Assembly (NCBI RefSeq): GCF_019510245.1 | Contig: NZ_JAEKKT010000114.1 | Location: 1-64,000, forward strand | Direction: 5' to 3' | Source: Streptomyces sp. | GTDB taxonomy: Bacteria > Actinomycetota > Actinomycetes > Streptomycetales > Streptomycetaceae | DNA length: 64,000 nucleotides | Part shown: in pieces, positions 1 to 7,273 of the stretch | Position numbering within the stretch: the first letter of the stretch is position 1 | How the letters are laid out: each line of letters begins with the position of its first letter | Notes under the pieces: generated by a model | Database searches by the model: none | Seen by the model: only the letters and a program-made list of their open reading frames with translations | Told to the model about the DNA's origin: nothing | Program-made: the position numbers and the translations under genes

Positions 1-219
1 ACCCAGGTCCCGCTGCACCGTGGGCCCCCGGTCGACCAGCACCAGCAGCACCGCGAAATGCCGCAACTCGATACCCAGCGGACGCAGCGCCTCCGTCATC
101 ACCCCGGCCACCCGCCCATGCGCCCGCCGCAACAGCAGGCCGAGAGCGAAGGGCGAGGCGTCCCCGGGACGGTCGGTCGCACGCGAGGCCGCCGAGGGGT
201 GAGGAGTGTCGGCTGTCAC
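1..219 (-). CDS. MarR-family transcriptional regulator, N-terminal part (runs off left edge)
   Basis: From GTG 219 the frame stays open for 73 codons to the window edge, so only the N-terminus is visible. After a polar lead of about 22 residues comes FALGLLLRRAHGRVAG, a helix that in MarR proteins builds the dimer interface. It is followed by LGIELRHFAVLLVLVDRGP and TVQRDLG, the usual run into the winged helix. MarR proteins are dimeric repressors of nearby stress, efflux or catabolic genes. The target cannot be inferred because the downstream genes lie outside the window. The inverted hexamers ACGCTA (226-231) and TAGCGT (257-262) just upstream could be an autoregulatory site, but this is weak. 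Confidence 0.75.
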   Translation of the reverse strand, partial: MTADTPHPSAASRATDRPGDASPFALGLLLRRAHGRVAGVMTEALRPLGIELRHFAVLLVLVDRGPTVQRDLG

Positions 220-353
220 GGCTCCACGCTATCAGCTGTCCGCTCACCCAATACGGTAGCGTTTGACACAAAAGACCGGCGGGCCCGCCTCCCGTGAGCA
301 CAGGCACCAGGCCGCACCCGCTGCGCGCGTGCGGCCGCGCTCTCGGTCACCGC

Positions 354-632
354 TCACGCACCGGCAGGACGCCCCGGACGGCCGTAGCGATCACGAGCCT
401 CGGCAACGGTCTCCGAGGCGATCGCGCCCTGCCGCGCCAACCGGTCCAGGGCGGCGATGACGATCGACTCGGCGTCGACGGGGAAATAGCTGCTCTCGAT
501 CCGGACCTGCGTTCCGTACGACGGCGTCGAGGGATGCCTGCCATTCGGCGGTCTCCTCGGTGTCCCTGTCGGGTATCTGGTGTCCAGTTCGCTCGTCTCG
601 GAGAACTCGGTGGGCCGGGACGGATCACTCAT
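354..632 (-). CDS. small hypothetical protein (92 aa)
   Basis: I do not recognise a family. The start is ATG 632, with AGAAAGG seven bases upstream. The first half is polar and Pro/Ser/Thr-rich. The C-terminal half (about residues 45-85) is a plausible folded segment with TQVRIESSYFPVDAES followed by an amphipathic helix IVIAALDRLARQG and ETVAEARDRYG. No membrane segment or signal peptide is visible. The ribosome-binding site and start codon lie inside a 23-bp tandem duplication (630-675), so the translation start region exists twice. The upstream copy would encode an 8-residue peptide ending in an ATGA overlap with this start. The gene is convergent with nothing and is followed by a 134-bp gap before the MarR gene on the same strand. 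Confidence 0.5.
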   Translation of the reverse strand: MSDPSRPTEFSETSELDTRYPTGTPRRPPNGRHPSTPSYGTQVRIESSYFPVDAESIVIAALDRLARQGAIASETVAEARDRYGRPGRPAGA

Positions 633-675
633 GGCGGCCTTTCTGGCACAGCCATGGCGGCCTTTCTGGCACAGC
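630..675. repeat. 23-bp tandem duplication carrying an RBS and start codon
   Basis: Units 630-652 and 653-675 are identical over 23 bp. On the minus strand each unit reads from GCTGTGCCAG through AAAGGCCGCC to ATG, so each carries a Shine-Dalgarno sequence and an ATG. The inner copy starts the 354-632 gene. The outer copy opens a mini-ORF (655 to 629, peptide MAVPERPP) whose TGA overlaps that start as ATGA. Confidence 0.85.
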
Positions 676-841
676 GCGGGCGGGGAGGGACCGGCTGCCG
701 CCGCGGGGAAGTCAGCCGGCCACGACACCTGGGACCGCACGCGTGCGGTTTCTGTGACCGCCTTCGGCGCACAGCACGCAACCCCCGGACCGGGCGCTGT
801 GACGACATGACAACTGCGACCCGGGTCACACCAGGCCTCGG

Positions 842-868
842 TGTCACACCTCGGCGGGCTGCGCGGTC
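842..868 (+). promoter_or_regulatory. ECF41-type promoter of the CMD gene
   Basis: -35 TGTCACA (842-848), 16-nt spacer, -10 GGTC (865-868). The -10 lies about 35 nt before the start of the carboxymuconolactone decarboxylase gene. CMD genes are a classic partner of ECF41 sigma factors. It is one of 11 matching sites in this window. Confidence 0.8.
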
Positions 869-903
869 AGTAGTGCGTACCAGCAATTCCGCAAGGAGGA
901 TCC

Positions 904-1377
904 ATGGACGCGCGTCTCAACTACTACGGCAATCCCGTCGCGGGCAAGGTGCTCAAGCACCTCGTCTCGGCCAGCAAGGCGCTGTCGGACTCGACGCTGC
1001 CGGCCACCGTCCAGCACCTGGTGGAGATCCGCGCCAGCCAGATCAACGGCTGCGGTTTCTGCACCGACATGCACACCAAGGAGGCAACCCACGCCGGGGA
1101 GACCTCGGTGCGGCTCAACCTCGTCGCCGCCTGGCGGGAGGCGACGGTCTTCACCGAGGCCGAGCGCGCCGCGCTGGAGCTGACCGAGCAGGGCACCCGC
1201 GTGGCGGACGCGGCCGGCGGTGTCTCCGGTGAGGCCTGGGCGAACGCCGCCAAGCACTTCGACGAGGACCAACTCGCCGCGCTGACCAGCCTGATTGCCA
1301 TCATCAACGCCTACAACCGCATCAACATCATCACCCAGCAGCCGGCCGGCGGCTACCAGGTCGGCATGTTCGGCTGA
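904..1377 (+). CDS. carboxymuconolactone decarboxylase family (AhpD-like) protein
   Basis: 157 aa, started by ATG 904 with AAGGAGG just upstream. The AhpD-type core is clear: residues 37-62 hold the helix with EIRASQINGCGFCTDMH, where the CxxC cysteines and the following His form the redox/proton-relay centre of alkylhydroperoxidase-like CMD proteins. The remainder is helical (AERAALELTEQGT; LAALTSLIAIINAYNRINI), as in this small all-alpha family. The likely role is cytosolic peroxide or radical detoxification rather than true protocatechuate-branch decarboxylation, since no pca genes are adjacent. The TGTCACA promoter directly upstream places it in the predicted ECF41 regulon. Published ECF41 factors typically control such CMD/oxidoreductase/epimerase genes. 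Confidence 0.88.
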   Translation: MDARLNYYGNPVAGKVLKHLVSASKALSDSTLPATVQHLVEIRASQINGCGFCTDMHTKEATHAGETSVRLNLVAAWREATVFTEAERAALELTEQGTRVADAAGGVSGEAWANAAKHFDEDQLAALTSLIAIINAYNRINIITQQPAGGYQVGMFG

Positions 1378-1631
1378 ACCGGAAGCCGGGGGCCGGAGGC
1401 CGGCCGGGACGCAGCCGGGTACGGAGAATCCCCGGTCCCGCCATCGACGCCTTCGGCACGCAGAACGACGTCCGGGCGCCGGCCGACTGGGCTCAAGCCG
1501 TGGTCGGCCGAACGGTGGCGGGTGAGCGCCGGCCCGGCCGCCTTCTGTCTTCGCTGTGAATCAACTCGTTGTGAGCCTGGAACCGCCGACGCGAACTCGG
1601 CCGTTCCGGGCCGGTATTCGGAGGTAGCACC
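1378..1631. other. intergenic region upstream of cupin 1
   Basis: 254 bp without a convincing gene. It lacks a TGTCACA-type promoter. The last ~35 bp (CCGTTCCGGGCCGG followed by CGGAGGT) nearly repeat the leader of the third cupin gene at about 35740-35780, which suggests a shared leader or promoter element. Confidence 0.6.
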
Positions 1632-2042
1632 ATGCACGAAATGCACTCAGAGGACGGTTTCGGACCGAAGATGCTGGCGGACGTCAAGCCGCCCTTCGTT
1701 CCCGAGGGCGCTTCGGGAATGACCGTCCTCGTCGAGTGGGCTCCGGGTGACCCCGGGACTCCTCCGCACCGCCACTCCGGGCCGTGTTTCGGCTACGTCA
1801 TCGAGGGGGCGCTCCGGTGGGAGCTCGAGGGCGAGCCGGAGCACGTGATCAAGGCCGGCGAGACGTTCTGGGAGCCGGGCGGTGACGTGATCCACTATCA
1901 GAACGGCAACGCCTCCTCGGAGGAGCCGGCCAAGTACATCGTGTTCATGATGTGCGCGCCGAACCAGCCGATGCTCACCCTGGTCGAGGACGAGGAACTC
2001 GAGAAGCGGGCCCACCTGCGCGCCCCGCGCCCCACCGACTGA
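1632..2042 (+). CDS. cupin-domain protein (paralog 1 of 3)
   Basis: 136 aa, ATG 1632 preceded by GGAGG. It is a single conserved-barrel cupin. Motif 1 is PPHRHSGPCFGYVIEGALRW (two His for metal binding), and motif 2 is FWEPGGDVIHYQNGN. The tail RAHLRAPRPTD is shared with two other cupins in this window (21275-21685 and 35308-35739). Small cupins bind a metal and act as dioxygenases, isomerases or sensors; nothing here fixes the substrate. The opening MHEMHSEDGFGPKMLADVK differs from the other two copies, but from VPEGASGMT onward all three align. It is convergent with the NmrA gene across a strong hairpin. Confidence 0.82.
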   Translation: MHEMHSEDGFGPKMLADVKPPFVPEGASGMTVLVEWAPGDPGTPPHRHSGPCFGYVIEGALRWELEGEPEHVIKAGETFWEPGGDVIHYQNGNASSEEPAKYIVFMMCAPNQPMLTLVEDEELEKRAHLRAPRPTD

Positions 2043-2055
2043 GCTCCCGCCTGCG

Positions 2056-2083
2056 CACCGCCATGGATCTCGCCATGGCGGTG
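2056..2083. terminator. bidirectional hairpin terminator
   Basis: Perfect 11-bp stem CACCGCCATGG / CCATGGCGGTG around the loop ATCTCG, placed between the convergent cupin 1 and NmrA genes. There is no U-tract, as is common in streptomycetes. Confidence 0.7.
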
Positions 2084-2148
2084 CCGCCGTGTGCACGGCA
2101 GCCCCTGGCGGACGCTCGGTGCCACGGGACGCCCGCACCGCGCCTGCG

Positions 2149-2877
2149 TCAGGAAAGCCAGTCGGTGTAGCGGGTGGGTGCGAGGTGGGCGTTCTTGTCG
2201 GTGAGGACGTCGCCCTTGACCACGGCGAACATTCCGGCGGTGGGGTCGGTGACGACGGTACGCGGGTCGCCCTTGTGGGACAGGGTGATCCGGCCCAGTT
2301 CGTCCAGGGGGAAGATCTCGGGGCCGGCGACGTTGCGGATCCCGTTCAGCGGGGGGCCCGCGGCGACCTCCGCCACCGCCTGCGCCACGTCCTTGGAGGC
2401 GATGGGCTGAATGGGCGTGGCGGGAAGCCGGACGCTGTCCGCGTCGGCGGTCCAGGACAGCACCGCATCCATGAAGTCCATGAACTGCGTGGCCCGGACG
2501 ATCGAATAGGGGATCGGCCCGTCCGCGAGGATCTTCTCCTGGAGCGCCTTGGCGCGGTAGTAGTCCAGCTCGGGCACCTGGTCCGTGCCGACGATCGACA
2601 GGATGACGAAGTGGCCGACGCCGCCCTTGTCGGCCGCCGTCAGGAGGTTGTCCATCGAGGTCTGGAAGAACGCGAGGGAGGCGTCGTCAAAGGTCGGGGA
2701 GTTCGTCAGGTTGATGACGACGTCGACTCCCCTGACCGCCTCTTCCAGCCCCTGACCGGTGATGATGTCTACTCCTGTGGACTGCGAGTGCGGCACCGCC
2801 TCGTGCCCGGCGGCGTTCAGGTCCTTCACGACCTGCGACCCGATCAGTCCCGTACCGCCGATGACCGCGAACTTCAT
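2149..2877 (-). CDS. NmrA/atypical SDR NAD(P)-binding epimerase-like protein
   Basis: 242 aa from ATG 2877, with GGAAGGG upstream. It begins with the Rossmann motif MKFAVIGGTGLIGSQVVKDL (GGTGLIG) and continues VDVVINLTNSP and FVILSIVGTDQVPELDYYRAK, the usual atypical-SDR order, including a YxxxK-like YYRAK. Then comes YSIVRATQFMDFM, typical of NmrA-like proteins annotated as LysR-adjacent epimerases. It probably binds NADP(H) and either reduces a small molecule or senses redox state. Epimerases of this type form the E of the COE gene sets linked to ECF41 sigma factors, which fits the CMD gene 1.2 kb away. I see no TGTCACA promoter in front of this gene, so regulon membership is not shown. Confidence 0.82.
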   Translation of the reverse strand: MKFAVIGGTGLIGSQVVKDLNAAGHEAVPHSQSTGVDIITGQGLEEAVRGVDVVINLTNSPTFDDASLAFFQTSMDNLLTAADKGGVGHFVILSIVGTDQVPELDYYRAKALQEKILADGPIPYSIVRATQFMDFMDAVLSWTADADSVRLPATPIQPIASKDVAQAVAEVAAGPPLNGIRNVAGPEIFPLDELGRITLSHKGDPRTVVTDPTAGMFAVVKGDVLTDKNAHLAPTRYTDWLS

Positions 2878-3024
2878 GACATGCCCTTCCGCCGGAAGCG
2901 TGTCTGGAACGTGGCATAAGTCACTATATGCGGACGCCAAGGGTTTGGCTCGGACGCATGTCCGAGTGCGCGACAGCCTCCGTCAGCCGCGGAGCGGTCC
3001 GCCCGCACCCGCCGCGACCGCGGA

Positions 3025-3051
3025 TGTCACAGCGGCGGGGCTCTGTCGGTC
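3025..3051 (+). promoter_or_regulatory. ECF41-type promoter of the OsmC gene
   Basis: TGTCACA (3025-3031), 16 nt, GGTC (3048-3051), about 50 nt before the OsmC start. Confidence 0.8.
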
Positions 3052-3101
3052 AACTGACTGTCCGCATCTGGAAACCCTCCACACGCGAAGGTGCCCCACC
3101 T

Positions 3102-3641
3102 ATGGCATTCGACATCACCAGTCCCTCGGGTTCTGCCCCTGCAGAAGGGTCGGCGAGCGTGAGCCCCGGTCTGTCCACCGACAAGGACTTCGACGGAGAG
3201 GCCTTCGCGCCGATCTACACCACCACCGTGACGGTGAGCGGGGGGACGGCGAGTCACGGGCGGGCCTCGGGAAGGGCTCGCTCGGGCGACGGCGTCCTGG
3301 ATCTCGACCTGCGCATGCCCGCGGAACTGGGCGGAGACGGCCGGGGGACGAATCCGGAGCAGTTGTTCGCCGCCGGTATCGCCGCCTGTTTCCACGGTGC
3401 ACTGAGTCTGGTCGCGCGGCAGGCCGCCCACGACCCCGCAGCGATCTCCGTGGAAGCGACCGTGGCTTTCGGACGGGACCCGGAAGACGGCGGCTACCTG
3501 CTGCATGTCGACCTCGAGGTCAAGTGGCCGGACATCGACCTCGCCGTCGCCGCCCCGCTCGTGGAGAAGGCCGATTCGCTCTGCCCCTACACGAAGATGG
3601 CCCTGCGGGGAACACCGACGAGCATCAGGCTGGCCTCATAG
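3102..3641 (+). CDS. ohr: OsmC/Ohr-family organic hydroperoxide resistance protein
   Basis: 179 aa. ATG 3102 (MAFDITSPSG) is preceded by GAAGG at suitable spacing. The two redox-active cysteines of Ohr/OsmC are present: one in GIAACFHGALSL and one in SLCPYTKMALRG. The motif NPEQLFAAG precedes the first Cys, as in Ohr. These cytosolic thiol peroxidases reduce organic and fatty-acid hydroperoxides with lipoyl or mycothiol-type reductants. About 35 residues precede the TTTVTVSGGTASHGR strand, slightly longer than typical Ohr (about 140 aa). The ECF41-type promoter upstream makes it a predicted member of the same regulon as the AhpD-like CMD gene. It ends at an 18-bp hairpin shared with the convergent DUF1003 gene. 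Confidence 0.88.
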   Translation: MAFDITSPSGSAPAEGSASVSPGLSTDKDFDGEAFAPIYTTTVTVSGGTASHGRASGRARSGDGVLDLDLRMPAELGGDGRGTNPEQLFAAGIAACFHGALSLVARQAAHDPAAISVEATVAFGRDPEDGGYLLHVDLEVKWPDIDLAVAAPLVEKADSLCPYTKMALRGTPTSIRLAS

Positions 3642-3673
3642 CCGACGGGATCGGCTGCTTGCACGGCCGTACG

Positions 3674-3729
3674 CCGTTTCGACGGCTGTCGGGTGCCTCG
3701 CGCCGGCACACGACAGCCGTCGGAAACGG
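3674..3729. terminator. long bidirectional hairpin
   Basis: Left arm 3674-3691 (CCGTTTC then GACGGCTGTCG) pairs with 3711-3729 over 18 bp with a single-base bulge and a 19-nt loop. It lies between the convergent OsmC and DUF1003 genes. Confidence 0.7.
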
Positions 3730-3764
3730 GAGCCCCACCGATGCCGGCCGTCGGAAGGCAGCGT

Positions 3765-4301
3765 TCACAGCGAATCCGGGGCCACGGGCGGAACGTCGGA
3801 GCCCGATTCCAGGGCGCTCCTGCTCTGCCTGATGATCTCCTGGACGTGCAGCTCGATCTCCTGTGGATTCAGGCCGAGCGCCTTGCCTGTGTGCACGGCC
3901 CAGATCTCGGCACGCAGATTGGTCTCGAAATCCAGATCGGCCCGGACGTTCTCCCGTGCGGCCTGCCGGTTCTGGCTCACCATGACGAAGGTGGACAGGA
4001 AGATGGCCTCAAGGCTCACGATCATGGTGAGCAGCCCGAAGGGGTAGGGGTCGAAGACCGCTGCGGCGCCGAACAGCCTGAGGTTGAGGGCGATCCACAC
4101 CGCGAACCAGACGGCATGCACGTAGACGAAGCCCATCGTGCCCGCGAAGGCCGTGATCGCGTCCGCGAACCGGTCCTGCGACGTGCGCAGCCTGGCGAAC
4201 ACCAGCCGCTCGTGGCGTGCCCGGAGGCCGAGGCGTTCCGTGCCGCCGGAAGCGGAGCCCGGCCGGGACGCCCGACCCTCGGATCGAACGGTCATTCGCA
4301 C
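3765..4301 (-). CDS. DUF1003 family membrane protein
   Basis: 178 aa. GTG 4301 has GAGGG five bases upstream; ATG 4295 is the alternative. A polar Arg/Ser-rich N-terminus of about 45 residues is followed by two hydrophobic spans, AITAFAGTMGFVYVHAVWF and, after the conserved FDPYPFGLL turn, LLTMIVSLEAIFLSTFVMVSQ. Then comes the cytoplasmic helix NRQAARENVRADLDFETNLR, the most conserved block of DUF1003. The C-terminus (AEIWAVHTGKALGLNPQEIE) is also family-like. Function is unknown. The gene has its own ECF41-type promoter (CGTCACA-N16-GGTC), divergent from that of the neighbouring flavoprotein gene. Its leader carries a duplicated 16-bp unit containing GAGGGTGT. Confidence 0.85.
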   Translation of the reverse strand: MRMTVRSEGRASRPGSASGGTERLGLRARHERLVFARLRTSQDRFADAITAFAGTMGFVYVHAVWFAVWIALNLRLFGAAAVFDPYPFGLLTMIVSLEAIFLSTFVMVSQNRQAARENVRADLDFETNLRAEIWAVHTGKALGLNPQEIELHVQEIIRQSRSALESGSDVPPVAPDSL

Positions 4302-4303
4302 TT

Positions 4304-4337
4304 ACACCCTCATTCCGTCTCACACCCTCATTCCGTC
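4304..4337. repeat. two 16-bp direct repeats in the DUF1003 leader
   Basis: ACACCCTCATTCCGTC occurs at 4304-4319 and 4322-4337. On the minus strand each copy supplies GAATGAGGGTGT, so the ribosome-binding sequence of the DUF1003 gene is duplicated. Confidence 0.75.
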
Positions 4338-4363
4338 GCCGAGGACGCCATCACCGGAGGTAT

Positions 4364-4390
4364 GACCGTGGAGCCGAGGAGATTGTGACG
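4364..4390 (-). promoter_or_regulatory. ECF41-type promoter of the DUF1003 gene
   Basis: Minus strand: CGTCACA (4390-4384), 16 nt, GGTC (4367-4364). One mismatch from TGTCACA. It is divergent from the flavoprotein promoter 31 bp away. Confidence 0.65.
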
Positions 4391-4421
4391 GCCGGCGCCT
4401 GATCCGAGCGCACAGGAAAGC

Positions 4422-4448
4422 TGTCACAGATTCCCGGACGGCCCGGTC
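4422..4448 (+). promoter_or_regulatory. ECF41-type promoter of the flavoprotein gene
   Basis: TGTCACA (4422-4428), 16 nt, GGTC (4445-4448), 38 nt before the GTG start at 4486. Confidence 0.8.
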
Positions 4449-4485
4449 CTGGTGAGTGACAATCCCACGGCGATCGGAGTAGGTC

Positions 4486-6216
4486 GTGACAATCACGGAA
4501 CAACGCATTTCCGCCACGGTGCTCGTCATCGGAACCGGAGGTGCCGGGCTGCGCGCGGCGATCGAACTGGCCGAGGCCGGCGTCGACGTCCTCGCGGTCG
4601 GCAAGCGCCCCAAGGAGGACGCGCACACGGCGCTTGCCGCCGGAGGCATCAACGCAGCCCTCGGCACCATGGATCCCGAGGACAGCTGGCAGCAGCACGC
4701 GGCCGACACGCTCAAGGAGAGCTACCTGCTCGCCGATCCCCGCACCGTGGAGATCGTCACCCAGGGCGCCGCCCGGGGCATCGGCGACCTGGAGCGCTAC
4801 GGCATGGCCTTCGCCCGTGAGAAGGACGGACGGATCTCCCAGCGCTTCTTCGGCGCTCACACCTTCCGGCGGACCGCGTTCGCCGGCGACTACACCGGCC
4901 TGGAGATCCAGCGCACGCTCATCCGGCGCGCGGGCCAGCTGAACATTCCGGTGCTCGACGGTGTCTACATCACCCGGCTGCTGGTCCACGACGGCGCCGT
5001 CTTCGGCGCCTACGGCTTCGATCTCACCCAGGGAACGCGGTACCTGATCCACGCCGACGCCGTCATCCTCGCCGCAGGTGGTCACACCCGCATCTGGCGG
5101 CGGACGTCCTCCCGGCGCGACGAGAACACGGGCGACTCGTTCCGGCTGGCCGTGGAGGCCGGCGCCCGGCTGCGCGACCCAGAGCTGGTGCAGTTCCATC
5201 CCTCCGGGATCATCGAGCCCGAGAACGCGGCCGGCACCCTCGTCAGCGAGGCCGCGCGCGGTGAGGGCGGCATCCTGCGCAACGCGCTCGGCGAACGGTT
5301 CATGAACCGCTACGACCCCGCGCGCATGGAGCTGTCGACCCGCGACCGCGTGGCCCTGGCCTCGTACACGGAGATCAAGGAGGGGCGGGGCACGGCCAAG
5401 GGCGGAGTGTGGCTCGACGTCTCCCACCTGCCGCGGCAGACGATCATGACGCGTCTCCCCCGCGTCTACCAGACCCTGCTGGACCTGCAGATGCTCGACA
5501 TCACCCGCGATCCGATCGAGATCGCGCCCACCGCGCACTACTCGATGGGCGGGGTGTGGGTACGCCCGGAGGACCACAGCACCGACGTGCGCGGCCTCTA
5601 CTCCATCGGTGAGGCGTCGAGCGGCCTGCACGGCGCCAACCGCCTCGGCGGGAACAGCCTCATCGAACTGCTGGTCTTCGGCCGTATCACGGGCCAGGCG
5701 GCCGCCGCCTACTCGCGGTCGCTGACCGCCCAGCCGCGGTCGGCGTCGGCTGTCGCACAGGCCCGCGCGGAGATCGACGAACTGCTGGTGGCCGACGGAC
5801 CGGAGAACGTCCGCGCCCTGCAGCGAGCCATCCGCAACACCATGACCGAGCACGCCGGAGTCGTACGCGACGAAGAGGGCCTGCGCGCCGGGCTCGCTGA
5901 GCTCGCGGCGATCGAGAAGCGCATGGAGGACGTCGGTGTGCACCCGGACATCGCCGGTTTCCAGGATCTCGCGCACGCCTTCGACCTCAAGTCCGCGGCG
6001 CTGGCGGCCCGGGCCACTCTCGAAGCGGCACTTGAGCGCCGCGAGACCCGTGGCTGCCACAACCGCAGCGACTACCCCCACCTGGACCCCGCTCAGCAGG
6101 TCAACCTCGTGTGGTCGCCCACGACCGGAATCACCCGGGAGAGCATCCCTGGCATCCCCGACGAGATTTCCTCTCTGATGGCAGAGGTCTCGACCGACGG
6201 AAAACTCGCCGAATAA
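4486..6216 (+). CDS. SdhA/FrdA-like FAD-binding oxidoreductase without partner subunits
   Basis: 576 aa from GTG 4486 (GGAG upstream). The N-terminal FAD dinucleotide motif is VIGTGGAGLRAAIELAEAG (residues 14-32). AHTALAAGG places a His at residue 47, equivalent to the His that carries covalent FAD in SdhA/FrdA; L-aspartate oxidases lack it. Further family motifs are HTFRRTAFAGDYTG, QFHPSG, EAARGEGGILRN, HYSMGGVWV and GLHGANRLGGNSLIELLVFG. The C-terminal helical domain ends at HNRSDYPHLD. Succinate dehydrogenase or fumarate reductase normally needs an iron-sulfur subunit and a membrane anchor; neither is nearby. This may be a soluble fumarate reductase-like enzyme or may borrow subunits. It is driven by an ECF41-type promoter and probably co-transcribed with the hydrolase 77 bp downstream. 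Confidence 0.85.
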   Translation: MTITEQRISATVLVIGTGGAGLRAAIELAEAGVDVLAVGKRPKEDAHTALAAGGINAALGTMDPEDSWQQHAADTLKESYLLADPRTVEIVTQGAARGIGDLERYGMAFAREKDGRISQRFFGAHTFRRTAFAGDYTGLEIQRTLIRRAGQLNIPVLDGVYITRLLVHDGAVFGAYGFDLTQGTRYLIHADAVILAAGGHTRIWRRTSSRRDENTGDSFRLAVEAGARLRDPELVQFHPSGIIEPENAAGTLVSEAARGEGGILRNALGERFMNRYDPARMELSTRDRVALASYTEIKEGRGTAKGGVWLDVSHLPRQTIMTRLPRVYQTLLDLQMLDITRDPIEIAPTAHYSMGGVWVRPEDHSTDVRGLYSIGEASSGLHGANRLGGNSLIELLVFGRITGQAAAAYSRSLTAQPRSASAVAQARAEIDELLVADGPENVRALQRAIRNTMTEHAGVVRDEEGLRAGLAELAAIEKRMEDVGVHPDIAGFQDLAHAFDLKSAALAARATLEAALERRETRGCHNRSDYPHLDPAQQVNLVWSPTTGITRESIPGIPDEISSLMAEVSTDGKLAE

Positions 6217-6293
6217 CGCCGGGCCCGCGCCCGCCTGCCGTTCCGGTTCTCCGGAAACGGCCGAAATCCAGCTCACGCCTCGAAAGGGCTTTT

Positions 6294-7169
6294 GTGAACC
6301 ACCGTTCTGTGTACCGACGTATCCGCACCCCGCTCGCCGTCCTGGCCACGGTGAGCGTCGGAGCCGCTCTCCTGTTCACCACGGTCGGTCCGGCGAATGC
6401 GTCGGGCTCGCCGTCCCCGGCCGCCTCGCCCGACCGGTCCGGCACCGCGAGCAAGCCGACTGTGGTGCTCGTTCACGGCGCCTGGGCCGACGGATCGAGC
6501 TGGCACGGTGTCATCACCCGGCTGCGGAGCCAGGGATACCGCGTCGTGGCCCCGCCGAACCCGCTGCGCGGTGTGCGCAGCGACTCCGCTTACCTGGCCG
6601 GTTACCTCAAGACGGTCAAGGGCCCGATCGTCCTGGTCGGCCACTCGTACGGCGGCATGGTCATCACGAACGCCGCCCTCGGCAACACCGAGGTCAAGGC
6701 GCTCGTGTACATCGACGCGTTCATCCCCGCGAAGGGACAGTCCGCGGGGGAGATCGCCGCTTCCGAGCCCGGTTCAGCAGTGATCATGCGGGATCCGACG
6801 ACGGTGTTCGACCTCGTCCCCTTCCCGGGCGCATCGGAGGGGGACGCGGACCTCTACCTGAAGCCGCGGGTCGTGCGCTCCTCGTTCGCGCAGGCCCTCT
6901 CCGCCGCACAGCAGAACCAGATCGTGGCGGCCCAGCGCCCGCTGGCAGCTTCCGCGGTCACCGAGCCGTCGGGGGAGCCGGCGTGGAAGACGATCCCCTC
7001 GTGGGCGCTGATCGGACGCCAGGACAAGATCATTCCGGCGGCCGCGCAGGAGGTGGCGGCGAAGGTCGCGCACACCACCATCAAGGAGATCGACTCCTCG
7101 CACCTCTCCCTGGTCTCCCACCCCGGCGCCGTGGTCAAGCTCATCACCACGGCGTCCCGCACCAGCTGA
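6294..7169 (+). CDS. secreted alpha/beta hydrolase
   Basis: 291 aa. GTG 6294 (VNHRSVYRRIRTPLAVLA) has GAAAGGGC upstream. Residues 1-37 form a Sec signal peptide: an Arg-rich n-region, the hydrophobic core LAVLATVSVGAALLFTT and a cleavage site near PANA-S. A Ser/Pro/Ala linker follows. The fold then starts with VVLVHGAWADGSSW. The nucleophile elbow is GHSYGG, and the catalytic His is probably in DSSHLSLVSHP. This matches the EstC/pyrethroid-hydrolase-like family of small esterases; the substrate is unknown. It follows the flavoprotein gene in the same orientation, so it may share its promoter. An imperfect hairpin at 6238-6260 in the gap could modulate read-through. A strong terminator follows. 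Confidence 0.85.
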   Translation: MNHRSVYRRIRTPLAVLATVSVGAALLFTTVGPANASGSPSPAASPDRSGTASKPTVVLVHGAWADGSSWHGVITRLRSQGYRVVAPPNPLRGVRSDSAYLAGYLKTVKGPIVLVGHSYGGMVITNAALGNTEVKALVYIDAFIPAKGQSAGEIAASEPGSAVIMRDPTTVFDLVPFPGASEGDADLYLKPRVVRSSFAQALSAAQQNQIVAAQRPLAASAVTEPSGEPAWKTIPSWALIGRQDKIIPAAAQEVAAKVAHTTIKEIDSSHLSLVSHPGAVVKLITTASRTS

Positions 7170-7222
7170 TCCGTACGCAGCCGATCGCGGCCGCGGGTCG
7201 GGACACGTCAAAGAGAAGAAGC

Positions 7223-7252
7223 GCCGCCCCCGACGACACCGTCGGGGGCGGC
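7223..7252. terminator. strong bidirectional hairpin terminator
   Basis: Perfect 13-bp stem GCCGCCCCCGACG / CGTCGGGGGCGGC with the tetraloop ACAC, between the convergent hydrolase and TetR genes. Confidence 0.85.
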
Positions 7253-7273
7253 TGTCCATGATGCGAAGACCGC

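Noticed and set aside
1575..1612. A GGAACC-N18-GTT pattern before cupin 1 resembling a SigR-type promoter
   Set aside because: Only cupin 1 has it; the close paralog cupin 3 lacks it although the rest of the leader is conserved.
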